Notes under the pieces: model-generated
What the model saw: the letters and a program-made list of their open reading frames with translations, nothing else
What the model was told of the DNA's origin: nothing
The model's database searches: none
Part shown: in pieces, positions 27,703 to 37,329 of the stretch
How the letters are laid out: the number at the start of each line of letters is the position of its first letter
Position numbering within the stretch: position 1 is the stretch's first letter
Made by a program: the position numbers and the translations under genes
NCBI GenBank assembly: GCA_965213575.1
Contig: CBDBZN010000031.1
Location: 1-63,264 of the forward strand
DNA: 63,264 nt
Reading direction: 5' to 3'
Source: JAUHXS01 sp965213575
GTDB taxonomy: Bacteria; Bacteroidota; Bacteroidia; Chitinophagales; JAUHXS01

Positions 27703-29769
27703 ATGAACATCAAGACAATCTACCTAGGAGTAATACTGTTAAACATTTTCTCCATAAACATTTTTGCACAACTATATGATTCAAAAATTTTAGATGTTAA
27801 TAATGTGGAAGCACTATTTTTAGCAAATGGGATGTTTTTTTATGATACAGAAAATGACATACAGATTTACAATGTACCTAAAGGAGAAAATAAACAAACC
27901 ATTTTCACAAGTGGAATATGGGTAGGCGGTATAGATAATAATAATCAACTCCATTTAGCAGCACAAACATACCGTCAGAATGGTGATGATTTCTGGCCGG
28001 GCCCTCTTAATGAAAATGGGATCATTGGAGAAGGAACCTCTTCCAACTGGAATAGAATATGGAAAATCAATAAAACAGAGATAAATACATTAATAGCAGA
28101 TTTTGAAGATAATGGAACTATTGACAATACTATCCCAATGGATATTCTGGAATGGCCGGGACGAAATAACAGTAATTTATCATTCATTCCACAAGATCAA
28201 TCCCTTGCTCCATTTATCGATAAAAATGGTGATGGAAAGTATGATCCTTATCAAGGTGACCTACCTAAAATAAAAGGTGATCAAATGCTATGGTGGGTAT
28301 TTAATGATCAGCTTAGAGGACACACTGAAAGTGGAGGCGCTAAACTTGGAATAGAAGTGCAAGCGATAGCCTTTGCAATAGGTTGTACTACTGATAGCAT
28401 TATTGATAATACCGTTTATGTAGAGCTTGATATTATTAATAAAAGTAACAGAACCTATGACTCTTTGATCGTAGGGCTTTTTGCTGATTTAGACATTGGC
28501 AATCCGAGTGATGACTATATTGGTTCTGATGTTGCAAATAATAGGTTTATTGGTTATAACGCTGATATGTTTGATGAAGACTTTGGGCCTATTGAGGGAT
28601 ATGGCAACAACATACCCATACAGTCTGTCCGCTTTACTAATCAAAAAATACACTCATTTATGTATTATAATAGTGGCTATTCAATGCTCGGCGATCCTGA
28701 AACCGCAGAAGAATACTATTTTTATATGAATAGCAGATGGAAAGATGGCACGCCTTTATTATATGGAGGCAGGGGCCACATCTCCGAAGGTGGTGACCCT
28801 ACTCGCCCTCAAAAATTTATGTTTCCTTCCTCCCCTGACGACGGCTCCGCTGATGCATGGTCAGAATGTAATATTGATGGCATGGGAACACCCTCTGTGG
28901 AAGGGGATAAAAGAGGATTAGGTTCTACTAAACCCCAGACATTTGCCCCCGGCGAATCTATAAATCTTCAAATTGCCTATACAACTTACTGGGGCATCAA
29001 TTATCCGTGTCCTAAATTTCCGGAGGTGAAAGACAAGTATATACCTACCTATGCTTTTTCATTGCCCGAACAAGTTTGTGTAAATGAAAATATCAATCTC
29101 CAATTAAATACTACAGATCAGATAGATGAAGTAACATGGGATTTCGGCGATGGATCAGTAAATAGTACTTCCTTAATGCCAACACATCAGTATAGTAAAG
29201 AAGGAACATATTCTATTACCTTAACTATTATTCATAATTGTGTAGAAACTAAACTCATAAAAAATATAACTATTAGAAACAACCTGCCAATAAATATTGG
29301 TAATGATACCATCATTTGCAATGCGAGTGAATACTTAATTAAATCGTCTCCGGAATATGCTACCGGAACTTATAATTGGTCGACTGGAGAAACTACTCAA
29401 GATATTACTATTACCAATTCCGGAACATATAGTTTATCTGTAAATTTAAATGACTGTATAGGTAAAGATTCTATAGACATACAACTAAGTGATTGCAATT
29501 TATTTTTACCCAATGCATTTAGTCCAAACAATGACGGAATCAATGATGAATTTAAATTTTCAGGAAATGGGATCATTTCATTATCATTAAATATTTATAA
29601 TCGAAAAGGAGCACTGGTATATCAGACATCGGATAAAAATAGCAGTTGGGATGGAAAGAACTCAAATGGCCAAGATCTTCCGAACGGTGTCTATACTTAT
29701 TATATTAATGCTACATATATTTCAGGTGAAAGAATGCTGAAGAATGGAAATATTACTTTAATTAATTAA
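27703..29769 (+). CDS. T9SS-secreted PKD-domain protein with type B sorting domain
   Basis: Secreted surface protein of 688 residues. A signal peptide (to about 23, INIFAQ) leads into a large beta-rich region of about 420 residues seen in many Bacteroidota T9SS cargos (YPWPG-like DKNGDGKYDPYQGDLP, calcium-binding-like). A PKD domain follows (about 455-525; VTWDFGDGSVN, HQYSKEGTYSITLTI), then an Ig-like segment with DTIICNASEYLI, and a C-terminal gliding-motility/type B domain (about 600-688) beginning LFLPNAFSPNNDGINDEF and ending KNGNITLIN. The last domain directs export and attachment by T9SS. No catalytic site is visible, so an adhesin or matrix role is likely. Confidence 0.9.
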   Translation: MNIKTIYLGVILLNIFSINIFAQLYDSKILDVNNVEALFLANGMFFYDTENDIQIYNVPKGENKQTIFTSGIWVGGIDNNNQLHLAAQTYRQNGDDFWPGPLNENGIIGEGTSSNWNRIWKINKTEINTLIADFEDNGTIDNTIPMDILEWPGRNNSNLSFIPQDQSLAPFIDKNGDGKYDPYQGDLPKIKGDQMLWWVFNDQLRGHTESGGAKLGIEVQAIAFAIGCTTDSIIDNTVYVELDIINKSNRTYDSLIVGLFADLDIGNPSDDYIGSDVANNRFIGYNADMFDEDFGPIEGYGNNIPIQSVRFTNQKIHSFMYYNSGYSMLGDPETAEEYYFYMNSRWKDGTPLLYGGRGHISEGGDPTRPQKFMFPSSPDDGSADAWSECNIDGMGTPSVEGDKRGLGSTKPQTFAPGESINLQIAYTTYWGINYPCPKFPEVKDKYIPTYAFSLPEQVCVNENINLQLNTTDQIDEVTWDFGDGSVNSTSLMPTHQYSKEGTYSITLTIIHNCVETKLIKNITIRNNLPINIGNDTIICNASEYLIKSSPEYATGTYNWSTGETTQDITITNSGTYSLSVNLNDCIGKDSIDIQLSDCNLFLPNAFSPNNDGINDEFKFSGNGIISLSLNIYNRKGALVYQTSDKNSSWDGKNSNGQDLPNGVYTYYINATYISGERMLKNGNITLIN

Positions 29770-29802
29770 AACTTTCTAAATTGCCGCCTCTAAACTATAG
29801 GC

Positions 29803-30408
29803 GTGCTCGCAATATTATTAGGTGTATTAGTCGGAATAATTACAATAATATTTATTGGTCCTGTTTTATTTACACTCATTAATATTACTTTACAAAATGG
29901 GCGGAAAGCAGGAATCTCAGCTGCGACAGGTATTTTCGTTGCAGATTTTTTATATGTGTTGTTATGCATATATAGCATCAATTTTTTAGTTGCCTCAGAA
30001 GACACCAAATTTTATTTAGGTATTGGTGGCATTTTCATATTGGCCGGGCTCGGAGGAAAATATCTTTTCTTTCCTAACTTAGATACCAATCACGAAAAGA
30101 AACTTAGTTTTATAGGCTACGGCACCTCTTTTTTAAAAGGATTTGCCATAACTTCTATCAATCCGTTTGTCTGTATAGTTTGGATCAATATTGTAAGCTA
30201 CGGACGAGAAAAGTTTGACAATAATCTGGATTTACATTTATTCCTTTTATCATTACTGGTCACTATATTGATCACTGACGTATTAAAAGTTTTACTTGCT
30301 AAAAAGTTACACAAACTCATCCAACCGAAAAAGTTAAAAATTATTTTTAGAATAGTAGGATTAATATTAATAGGATTCAGCATTCGATTAATATTATATA
30401 TTTTGTAG
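29803..30408 (+). CDS. LysE-family exporter
   Basis: Inner-membrane amino-acid or metabolite exporter, 201 residues with about six helices. The GTG start at 29803 gives MLAILLGVLVGIITIIFIGP, with the family's conserved GP after the first helix, followed by NGRKAGISAATGIFVADFLY, the usual N-G-x-x-x-G-x-x-x-x-x-G block (20 residues). The loop FLKGFAITSINPFVCIVW holds the second conserved NP. It begins 33 bases after the T9SS cargo. Substrate cannot be predicted. Confidence 0.85.
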   Translation: MLAILLGVLVGIITIIFIGPVLFTLINITLQNGRKAGISAATGIFVADFLYVLLCIYSINFLVASEDTKFYLGIGGIFILAGLGGKYLFFPNLDTNHEKKLSFIGYGTSFLKGFAITSINPFVCIVWINIVSYGREKFDNNLDLHLFLLSLLVTILITDVLKVLLAKKLHKLIQPKKLKIIFRIVGLILIGFSIRLILYIL

Positions 30409-30440
30409 ATTTGAAAATCAGTTAAATATAAACTTACAGC

Positions 30441-30944
30441 ATGACTTCCATAACATTTTTGATTTGGGCATTAGCAGCATTAGTTCCTATGATCCTTGGA
30501 TTTATATGGTATCATCCTAAAGTATTAGGTAATGTTTGGATGAATGCCTCCGGTTTAAAAGCCGAAGATTTAAAAGGCAGTAATATGCCACTTATTTTAG
30601 GTTTATGCTTGGTATTTAGTTATATTTTAGCTGCCGGAGTTCATTTTACAGTCATTCATCAATCTCATGTATTTTCTATTTTGGTTGATGAACCCGGATT
30701 TAAGAATCAAAGTGGGGAAGCTTGGAATATTTTCGAAACATTTATGGGAAAATATGGTGCGAACTTCCGGACTTTTAAACACGGTTTATTTCATGGTGTT
30801 TTAGATGGCTTTTTATTTGCTTTACCTATTATAGCTATAAATGCCTTATTTGAGCGCAAAGGGTTTAAATATATTGCAGTAAATACAGGATATTGGATTG
30901 TAACTATTGGATTAATGGGTGGTATTATTTGTCAGTTTGCCTAG
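30441..30944 (+). CDS. DUF1761 membrane protein
   Basis: Four-helix membrane protein of 167 residues. The start ALVPMILGFIWYHPKVLGNVWM, interrupted here as GFIWYHP and NVWM, is the DUF1761 signature, and a central HGLFHGVLDGFLFALP segment follows. Function of the family is unknown. It lies 32 bases after the LysE-type gene and could be co-transcribed. Confidence 0.82.
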   Translation: MTSITFLIWALAALVPMILGFIWYHPKVLGNVWMNASGLKAEDLKGSNMPLILGLCLVFSYILAAGVHFTVIHQSHVFSILVDEPGFKNQSGEAWNIFETFMGKYGANFRTFKHGLFHGVLDGFLFALPIIAINALFERKGFKYIAVNTGYWIVTIGLMGGIICQFA

Positions 30945-31095
30945 AGAATTATAATGGATTTCAGCCTCTTCTGCTTAAGTAGATTGGCTAACGAAATGAA
31001 AATATAGGATAATTCATCACAGAAACACGGTAGAAAAACTTCCGGTTTACCAATTCAAATCTTTTAACTTTAAACTTTGAACATTAAACTAATTC

Positions 31096-32232
31096 TTACA
31101 TATCCTCCATCAATTCTACCAATTGTTTTTTACGAAAAAACCGACCACGCTTATTCACATTGCTTAAAACAATCAAAACCCGTTGTTTTTCCGGTATCCT
31201 GATAAAATATGACCTGAATCCTTTCCACCAACCGGTATGATAAACAATTTTATTTCCATCGTCTTCAGCATCTATCCTCCATCCTAAACCGTAATTGTCA
31301 AACAGCTTTAAATCTCTATGAAGTGGCGTATATGCTTGAGCTAAAGTAGAATCATTTAATAACTTACCCGTTACTAAAGCTCTGTCTAATTTATACAGAT
31401 CTTGTATCGTGGAATATACTCCCTTATCCCCTACTACCCCATTTAAATAAGTATCTTCTGAAACCCTTCTCCCATCATAACCTATAGCAGCATTTGCGAT
31501 CATAGACATAGGTGCCTTGCATTTATTATAAATTACTGTATTTGTCATGCCGGAAGGAGCAAATATTTTTCTATACATATACTCTTCATAAGGCATGCCT
31601 GAAACTTTTTCAATGATCGAAGCTAAGATGGCAAAATTAGTATTGCTATAGTTATACCTGCGGTCAGGGAAATAATATACTGCAGGGCGTTTATCAATCA
31701 TTAATTGTATTACATTATCATTACAAATAGAAGAATCTCTAGGCCAATATTTGTCAGAGAAGTACATATAGTTAGGCAACCCGGAGCGGTGGGTTAACAA
31801 CAATTTTACTGTAATATTTTCATAAGGAAAGCCGGGAAAAAATTTCTTAACGGGATCATTAATGTGCAATGCACTATCTTGATATAGTTTTAATATACCG
31901 AGTGCGGTTATAGGTTTAGATACAGAAGCTAGTTGAAATTTGGTATCTATCGTTAAAGTATCATGAGACCGAATATCTTTATATCCATAGATATTTTGAT
32001 AAATAATTTTACCACTATCAGCATACAGGACAACTCCATTAAAATGATCTTTATGAAATTTATTTAAAAAATATCTTTCTAGTTCAGCTGCTTTTAACAG
32101 CTCTTTTTTATTTAAAAAAATGCTCCTATCACGCTCTTTAACAATCTCAACAGCCTCTTTTTTAGAAACTTTTTCTACGCAGGATGTAAACCATAGCGTT
32201 AAAATAATTAAAATACTTCCTCTCCAATTCAT
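31096..32232 (-). CDS. Serine hydrolase, class C beta-lactamase-like lipoprotein
   Basis: Penicillin-binding-protein-fold hydrolase of 378 residues. Lipobox Cys18 (LWFTSC) suggests a lipoprotein. Catalytic S103-V-S-K106 (SxxK), the YSN triad in YNYSNTNFA, and HTGWW as the KTG equivalent are all present, so it should be active. The family includes DD-carboxypeptidases, esterases and D-aminopeptidases; true resistance enzymes are a minority and nothing here argues for one. It follows the SpmA/B-like gene by 12 bases in the same direction. Confidence 0.9.
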   Translation of the reverse strand: MNWRGSILIILTLWFTSCVEKVSKKEAVEIVKERDRSIFLNKKELLKAAELERYFLNKFHKDHFNGVVLYADSGKIIYQNIYGYKDIRSHDTLTIDTKFQLASVSKPITALGILKLYQDSALHINDPVKKFFPGFPYENITVKLLLTHRSGLPNYMYFSDKYWPRDSSICNDNVIQLMIDKRPAVYYFPDRRYNYSNTNFAILASIIEKVSGMPYEEYMYRKIFAPSGMTNTVIYNKCKAPMSMIANAAIGYDGRRVSEDTYLNGVVGDKGVYSTIQDLYKLDRALVTGKLLNDSTLAQAYTPLHRDLKLFDNYGLGWRIDAEDDGNKIVYHTGWWKGFRSYFIRIPEKQRVLIVLSNVNKRGRFFRKKQLVELMEDM

Positions 32233-32244
32233 CCTTGTAATATA

Positions 32245-33477
32245 TTAATGAAAAAACAAATATGCGACCAGTATAGCAGCTATTATTCCAAAAAAGTCTG
32301 CGATCAATCCGCATGTAATTGCATACCTTGTATTTTTAATACCTACTGATCCAAAATAAACTGCTATGATATAAAATGTAGTATCAGTAGCACCTTGTAA
32401 AGTAGCGGCTAAATGTCCTACAAAAGAATCAACTCCGTAAGTACTCATTGCTTCTACCATTAATCCTCTGGCTCCGCTTCCACTTAATGGCTTCATAAAG
32501 GCAACAGGTAGTGCAGGTACAAAATCTGCATTTACGCCTAAGAGTGTAACTCCCCTACTAATAGCAAATAAAAAGTAATCAAATGCCCCGGAGGCACGAA
32601 ACACACCAATAGCAACCAGTATGGCAATAAGATAGGGTATGATTTTAATGGCTATGCTAAAACCTTCTTTCGCCCCTTCAATGAAAGTATCATATACATT
32701 GGCTTTTTTTATTACTCCTGCTATGATAAATGCAATGATAATGGATAATAAAATGAAATTTCCTGCTACAGTAGAAACTGTATTTGCCTGCTCCTGAGGC
32801 ATTATCGAAAACAAATAAGTTATCCCTGAAATTAAAAGTGTCATCCCACCTAAATAACTTAGAATGGCTTTATCTAGTAAATTAATTTTTTGATAAACAG
32901 AAACCGCTATAATGCCTGCAAGCGTGGAAAAGAATGTAGCAATTAAAATAGGTATAAATACATCAGAAGGGTTAACTGATCCCATTTGTGCCCGGTAAAC
33001 CATTACACTTATTGGTATCAGAGTTAATCCTGAGGTATTTAGTACTAAGAACATGATCTGTGCATTAGAAGCTTGTTCTTTATGAGGATTCAGCTCTTGC
33101 ATTTCATTCATAGCTTTTAATCCCAAAGGAGTAGCAGCATTATCTAATCCTAACATATTGGCAGCTAAATTCATAACTATTGATCCGGTGGCAGGATGCC
33201 CTTTAGGAATGCCGGGAAATAATCTAACAAAAAGCGGGCTGACTAATCGAGATAAAAAATTTATCACTCCACCTTTCTCTCCGATTTTCATGATCCCTAG
33301 CCACAACGCCATTACTCCGGTTAAGCCCAGCGATAGTTCAAAACCAAGTTTTGCCATATCAAACGTACTGTTGACTATTGCCGGAAAAACAGCTGTATCA
33401 CCTAAAAATATAAGCTTACAAAAAGCAACAAGAAATGCAACAAGAAAAAAAGCAACCCAAATGTAATTTAATACCAT
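32245..33477 (-). CDS. SpmA/SpmB-like nucleoside-recognition (Gate) membrane protein
   Basis: Inner-membrane protein of 410 residues containing two Gate-domain halves, equal to a fusion of spore maturation proteins A and B. The N-half has MNLAANMLGLDNAATPLGLKAM (conserved N-A-A-T-P-x-G), the C-half AFMKPLSGSGARGLM and GATDTTFYIIAVYFG, all family hallmarks. Non-sporulating Bacteroidota keep this fused form; its role is unknown, with transport of a small metabolite likely. Head-to-tail with the serine hydrolase (12 bases) and the upstream unknown gene (10 bases), suggesting one operon. Confidence 0.87.
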   Translation of the reverse strand: MVLNYIWVAFFLVAFLVAFCKLIFLGDTAVFPAIVNSTFDMAKLGFELSLGLTGVMALWLGIMKIGEKGGVINFLSRLVSPLFVRLFPGIPKGHPATGSIVMNLAANMLGLDNAATPLGLKAMNEMQELNPHKEQASNAQIMFLVLNTSGLTLIPISVMVYRAQMGSVNPSDVFIPILIATFFSTLAGIIAVSVYQKINLLDKAILSYLGGMTLLISGITYLFSIMPQEQANTVSTVAGNFILLSIIIAFIIAGVIKKANVYDTFIEGAKEGFSIAIKIIPYLIAILVAIGVFRASGAFDYFLFAISRGVTLLGVNADFVPALPVAFMKPLSGSGARGLMVEAMSTYGVDSFVGHLAATLQGATDTTFYIIAVYFGSVGIKNTRYAITCGLIADFFGIIAAILVAYLFFH

Positions 33478-33487
33478 CTAAAGAAGC

Positions 33488-34483
33488 CTACTTAACCTTC
33501 CCTTTCCAACTGATACCTCCCAAGAAATAAGGTTTTCCATTCAATTCAACCACCTGCTCTAATCCTATTAAATATTTTTGATTATTGTAATCAAGCATTA
33601 GATCAACAGGGCCTTTATCCAGATCGAAATTTACAAACATTAAATTTGCTTTAATATCGTCTTGTTTAATCCCACTCCAGTCAATATTAGCCGTTTTACC
33701 CTCAGTTATTACAACATCAAATTCTTCAATCATCTTATTAATCAATTCAGCTCTTAAAGTCGCCATGCTTACATTATCATGTTTTTGCGTAGACAAATTT
33801 GGAATGAATTTAGTTAGATAAATCATATCTTCTTGAGTTGGCATAAACCATCTTACCAAATCATCTATGGCCTCCACTTTAAAAGCATAAGTAAATTTTT
33901 TACCAATAACATCAACTGCATCATTTCCTACAAAATAGATTTTCGAACGTTCATTAAATTTAATTGCATTATTTGCTATCGTCAATTGATCAAGGATTAA
34001 AGTAGATTTTTCTTTTTTATTAAATAATGTCATTTGCATTGTCAAACTATCTGCTTCATCAATTTTACTGTAGCTTACTGAATCCATAGTTATTTTACTC
34101 CATGTAAAATTAAAATCCTGTACACCGGTTTCTCTGACATAAGCAAATATCTTCTCTAATCTTTGCACATATAACCTCCTTATTTGCTCTGCCTGTGATA
34201 AGGTTAAGTTGTAATATTTTTTATCCGATTCAGTTAGGCTATTTATTCCGTATTGATATATCTGGTCCGCCTTCTCTTGCTCTCTTTGAGCTATAATATA
34301 TTGAGCATCTACTACAAGTTTATCAAGTTTAGCAGCAGAATCTTTTAAAGCAAACAATATTTCTCGTGCAAATACTTGTTGATCAACAGCGCTTATATCA
34401 TGTGCATATCCCTTCACCACATTTAAAAATAAAAGTAGTATTCCAAATAACATACCCCCTTTATGGTATATTAGATAGGCCAT
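33488..34483 (-). CDS. Unknown exported protein
   Basis: Family not recognised. The longest ORF begins at 34564, but ATG at 34483 is preferred because it gives a clean signal peptide (hydrophobic GGMLFGILLLFLNVV, then GYAHD). The mature part (about 300 residues) opens with helices rich in K, E and Q, then a beta-rich half with repeated FNKKEKSTLILDQLTI and YFVGNDAVD segments and ends LNGKPYFLGGISWKGKVK. No enzyme motif is seen. First gene of the SpmAB/serine-hydrolase run and divergent from the iron importer, so a periplasmic envelope function is plausible. Confidence 0.7.
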   Translation of the reverse strand: MAYLIYHKGGMLFGILLLFLNVVKGYAHDISAVDQQVFAREILFALKDSAAKLDKLVVDAQYIIAQREQEKADQIYQYGINSLTESDKKYYNLTLSQAEQIRRLYVQRLEKIFAYVRETGVQDFNFTWSKITMDSVSYSKIDEADSLTMQMTLFNKKEKSTLILDQLTIANNAIKFNERSKIYFVGNDAVDVIGKKFTYAFKVEAIDDLVRWFMPTQEDMIYLTKFIPNLSTQKHDNVSMATLRAELINKMIEEFDVVITEGKTANIDWSGIKQDDIKANLMFVNFDLDKGPVDLMLDYNNQKYLIGLEQVVELNGKPYFLGGISWKGKVK

Positions 34484-34504
34484 ATTTAAGATTTTATTTC
34501 TCAA

Positions 34505-34536
34505 TTTGTTTGATTTTAGTTTATTAGGTAGCTTTG
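34505..34536 (+). promoter_or_regulatory. Promoter of the ferric iron importer operon
   Basis: TTTG at 34505-34508 and TAGCTTTG at 34529-34536, 20 bases apart, match the Bacteroidota -33/-7 consensus exactly. Transcription would start near 34542, about 48 bases before the binding-protein ATG. No obvious Fur-box palindrome was noticed. Confidence 0.55.
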
Positions 34537-34589
34537 ACGGTACTAAGATAAAGATTTCTAACAATCATTTCTTCAAAATTAACTAAACT

Positions 34590-35645
34590 ATGTGTAAGAT
34601 TTCAAACTTCTCATTTATCCTGTTATTATCAATTATTATCTTTGGTTGTAATACCCCAAAAAATGACAATATAACGACTCCCAATTCTATTGGACAAGAA
34701 GTTAATCTATATTCTGACAGGCATTATGAAGTGGACAATGAAATTTTTGAAGAATTCACAAACCATACTGGCATACAAGTAAACCTGATTAGGGCACAAG
34801 CAGATGAGCTTATTAACCGTTTAGAACAAGAAGGAAAAAATTCTCCGGCAGATATACTAGTTACCGTTGATGCAGGAAGACTCTACAGAGCTCAAGAAAA
34901 AGGATTATTACAATCGGTCAAATCTGAGGCATTAGAAAACAATATTCCCAGCTTGTTTAGAGATCCTGAAGGACATTGGTTTGGCCTAACTTATAGAGCT
35001 CGAGTAATTGTGTATGACTCTAATCGAGTTAATCCCTCTCAAGTCTCTTCTTACGAAGCATTAACAGGACCTTCTTTAAAGGGGAAGGTTTTAGTCAGGT
35101 CATCAGAAAATATATATAATCAATCATTACTAGCATCTATGATTGCTTCTCAAGGGGAAGAAGCTGCTAAAAAATGGGCTAAAGAAACTGTGAATAATAT
35201 GGCACGTTCGCCAAAAGGGAACGATAGAGATCAAATGAAGGCAATTGTTGCCGGCATAGGAAATGTGGCTATCGTAAATACCTATTATGTAGCAAATATG
35301 ATCAACTCAGCAGATACATCCGAAAGAGAAGTTGGATCTAAAATGAAAGTAATATTTCCTAATCAAAATGGCCGGGGAACACATGTCAATATAAGTGGTG
35401 CAGGCGTAGTGACAGGTGCCCCCAATAAAGAAAATGCCATAAAACTTCTAGAATTTTTAAGTAGTGCTCCTATTCAAGAAAAATTTGCTAAAGCTAACTT
35501 TGAATATCCGGTAAAAAATGGAGTAAAAAAAGCCCCTATTTTAGAATCGTGGGGTGAATTTAAGATGGATACTTTAAACATGGCATTATTAGGGAAATAC
35601 AATAAACAAGCTATCATGGCCTTTAATGAAGTAGGCTGGCAATAA
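34590..35645 (+). CDS. Ferric iron ABC importer binding lipoprotein (FbpA/FutA type)
   Basis: Periplasmic Fe(III)-binding protein of 351 residues. Signal ending IIFGC gives a lipid-anchored Cys (about residue 20). The start of the mature domain, VNLYSDRHYEVDNEIFEEF, is the classic FbpA opening (xxYSxRHYxxD), and the metal-site tyrosines fall in VNTYYVANMI. GTHVNISGAGV is another family block. The permease and ATPase follow, making a complete system. Direct Fe(III) uptake of this kind contrasts with the siderophore-class importer at 9470-12465. Confidence 0.93.
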   Translation: MCKISNFSFILLLSIIIFGCNTPKNDNITTPNSIGQEVNLYSDRHYEVDNEIFEEFTNHTGIQVNLIRAQADELINRLEQEGKNSPADILVTVDAGRLYRAQEKGLLQSVKSEALENNIPSLFRDPEGHWFGLTYRARVIVYDSNRVNPSQVSSYEALTGPSLKGKVLVRSSENIYNQSLLASMIASQGEEAAKKWAKETVNNMARSPKGNDRDQMKAIVAGIGNVAIVNTYYVANMINSADTSEREVGSKMKVIFPNQNGRGTHVNISGAGVVTGAPNKENAIKLLEFLSSAPIQEKFAKANFEYPVKNGVKKAPILESWGEFKMDTLNMALLGKYNKQAIMAFNEVGWQ

Positions 35646-35688
35646 GGCTTATCTTTATTCTGTACCTTTGAAGCCAAATTATTACTAA

Positions 35689-37329
35689 TTGACTACCAGC
35701 TTCAAGTTTAGCCTTTCTAAATTCTTTAATATATGGACGATTGTTGCTGTAACGATCACTTGCATAGTTATTATTCCATTATTTATTTTATGCTATAATT
35801 TTTTTACGCAAAAAAGTGATGTTTGGCAACATCTAGTTGATACAGTATTAACACTTTATATTACCAACACGCTCATTGCATGTTTGGGCATAGGATTCTT
35901 TTCTTTAGTGATAGGTATCTCTACAGCATGGGTAGTTTCTGTTTATCGATTTCCCGGAAGAAAAATATTTAATTGGGCGTTAATGCTGCCGCTAGCCATT
36001 CCTTCTTATGTAGCTGCATATACATATGCCGGCATATTTGATTATACAGGAGTTATTCAAACATATAGTAAAAATATATTTGGAGCAGACACCGGCCGGT
36101 TGGATATTATGACAATGGAAAACATCATTTTAATATTATCCTTTGTATTGTATCCTTATGTATTCATCATCTGTAGGGCTTCTTTTTCCAGCCAATCGGC
36201 TAGTATTATTGACGCTGCAAAATTATTTGGACATTCTTCTGCAAAAAGGTTTTTTAAAATAATACTTCCACTCGCCAGGCCTGCAATAATAAGTAGCGCC
36301 GTAATTGTAATTATGGAAGTGCTCAATGACTATGGAGCGATGAAATACTTTGGTATCAGTACTTTTACAGTTGCAATCATCCAAGTCTGGTTTGCCTTTA
36401 ATGATGTAAATGCTGCTATAAGGCTATCTATGTATCTGATGTTTATTGTTCTCGCTATTATCCTTGCAGAAAATATGTTTAGAGGTAAAGCAAAATATGA
36501 TACAAGTGGTGGTATTTACAAGCCATTACAAGCAACAAAAATATATGGCGCCGGTAAGTGGATCCCTTTTATGATTTGTTTCATCCCCTTACTAATAGGT
36601 TTTATTATACCAACTTTCCAATTAATAATCTGGGCATTTAAAACTGCTTCAACAGTTGTAAGTGATAAGTTTTGGATTTTAGTAAGTAATAGCTTTTTAT
36701 TGGCGACCATTTCTTCTGTAGTAATTGTCGCTTTAGGATTATTATTAGTCTACACTACTCGAATTAATTATTCTAAATTCATTAAAAGCCTCGTAAAGAT
36801 CTCTTCAATAGGCTATATTTTACCCGGTGCTGTAGCTGCTGTTGGAGTATTGGTACCTTTTCTATTTATTCATAATATTTTAATTAATTGGTTGGAGATA
36901 AATTATAATCCTATGTTTGGGCTTATAATTGGCTCTTTCCTTGCTTTAGGCTTTGCTTATCTCGTTCGGTTTTTAGTTTTAGCTATTAATCCTTTAGAAT
37001 CAACCCTAGAAAAAGCAGGTAAAAATATTGAAGAAGCGGCTCGATCATTAGGCGCTTCTAATTGGAAAATTTTACTTAAAATAGATATCCCAATTCTAAA
37101 AAATGCTATTCTCGCAGCTTTGATATTAATATTTGTTAATATTTTAAAAGAAATTCCTCTAACAATCATTTTGAGGCCTTTTAACTTTGATACTTTGGCA
37201 ATTAAAGGATTTGAATTAGCTAAGAATGAACAAGTTGCCGAATCGGCCATTTTATCTTTATTAATTATATTAGTAGGATTAATTCCAATCTTATTTTTAA
37301 ATAAAATAACACTCAACAAAATAAAGTGA
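35689..37329 (+). CDS. Ferric iron ABC importer permease, fused two-domain
   Basis: Inner-membrane permease of 546 residues with about 12 helices: two six-helix units in one chain, as in FbpB. Each has an EAA loop: DAAKLFGHSSAKRFFKIILP (about 180) and EEAARSLGASNWKILLKI (about 447). The first ends the N-terminal unit, the second the C-terminal unit. TTG start at 35689, 43 bases after the binding-protein gene; its stop overlaps the ATPase start by four bases (GTGA), so translation is coupled. Confidence 0.93.
   Translation: MTTSFKFSLSKFFNIWTIVAVTITCIVIIPLFILCYNFFTQKSDVWQHLVDTVLTLYITNTLIACLGIGFFSLVIGISTAWVVSVYRFPGRKIFNWALMLPLAIPSYVAAYTYAGIFDYTGVIQTYSKNIFGADTGRLDIMTMENIILILSFVLYPYVFIICRASFSSQSASIIDAAKLFGHSSAKRFFKIILPLARPAIISSAVIVIMEVLNDYGAMKYFGISTFTVAIIQVWFAFNDVNAAIRLSMYLMFIVLAIILAENMFRGKAKYDTSGGIYKPLQATKIYGAGKWIPFMICFIPLLIGFIIPTFQLIIWAFKTASTVVSDKFWILVSNSFLLATISSVVIVALGLLLVYTTRINYSKFIKSLVKISSIGYILPGAVAAVGVLVPFLFIHNILINWLEINYNPMFGLIIGSFLALGFAYLVRFLVLAINPLESTLEKAGKNIEEAARSLGASNWKILLKIDIPILKNAILAALILIFVNILKEIPLTIILRPFNFDTLAIKGFELAKNEQVAESAILSLLIILVGLIPILFLNKITLNKIK

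Noticed and set aside
30963..30989. Hairpin AGCC...GGCT around TCTGCTTAAGTAGA as a terminator
   Set aside because: Stem has an interior mismatch loop and no T tract, so it is too weak to list as a feature, although it lies between convergent genes.
31096..32232. Beta-lactam resistance gene
   Set aside because: The serine hydrolase has the general PBP-fold motifs only; lipoprotein anchoring and context suggest a housekeeping hydrolase.
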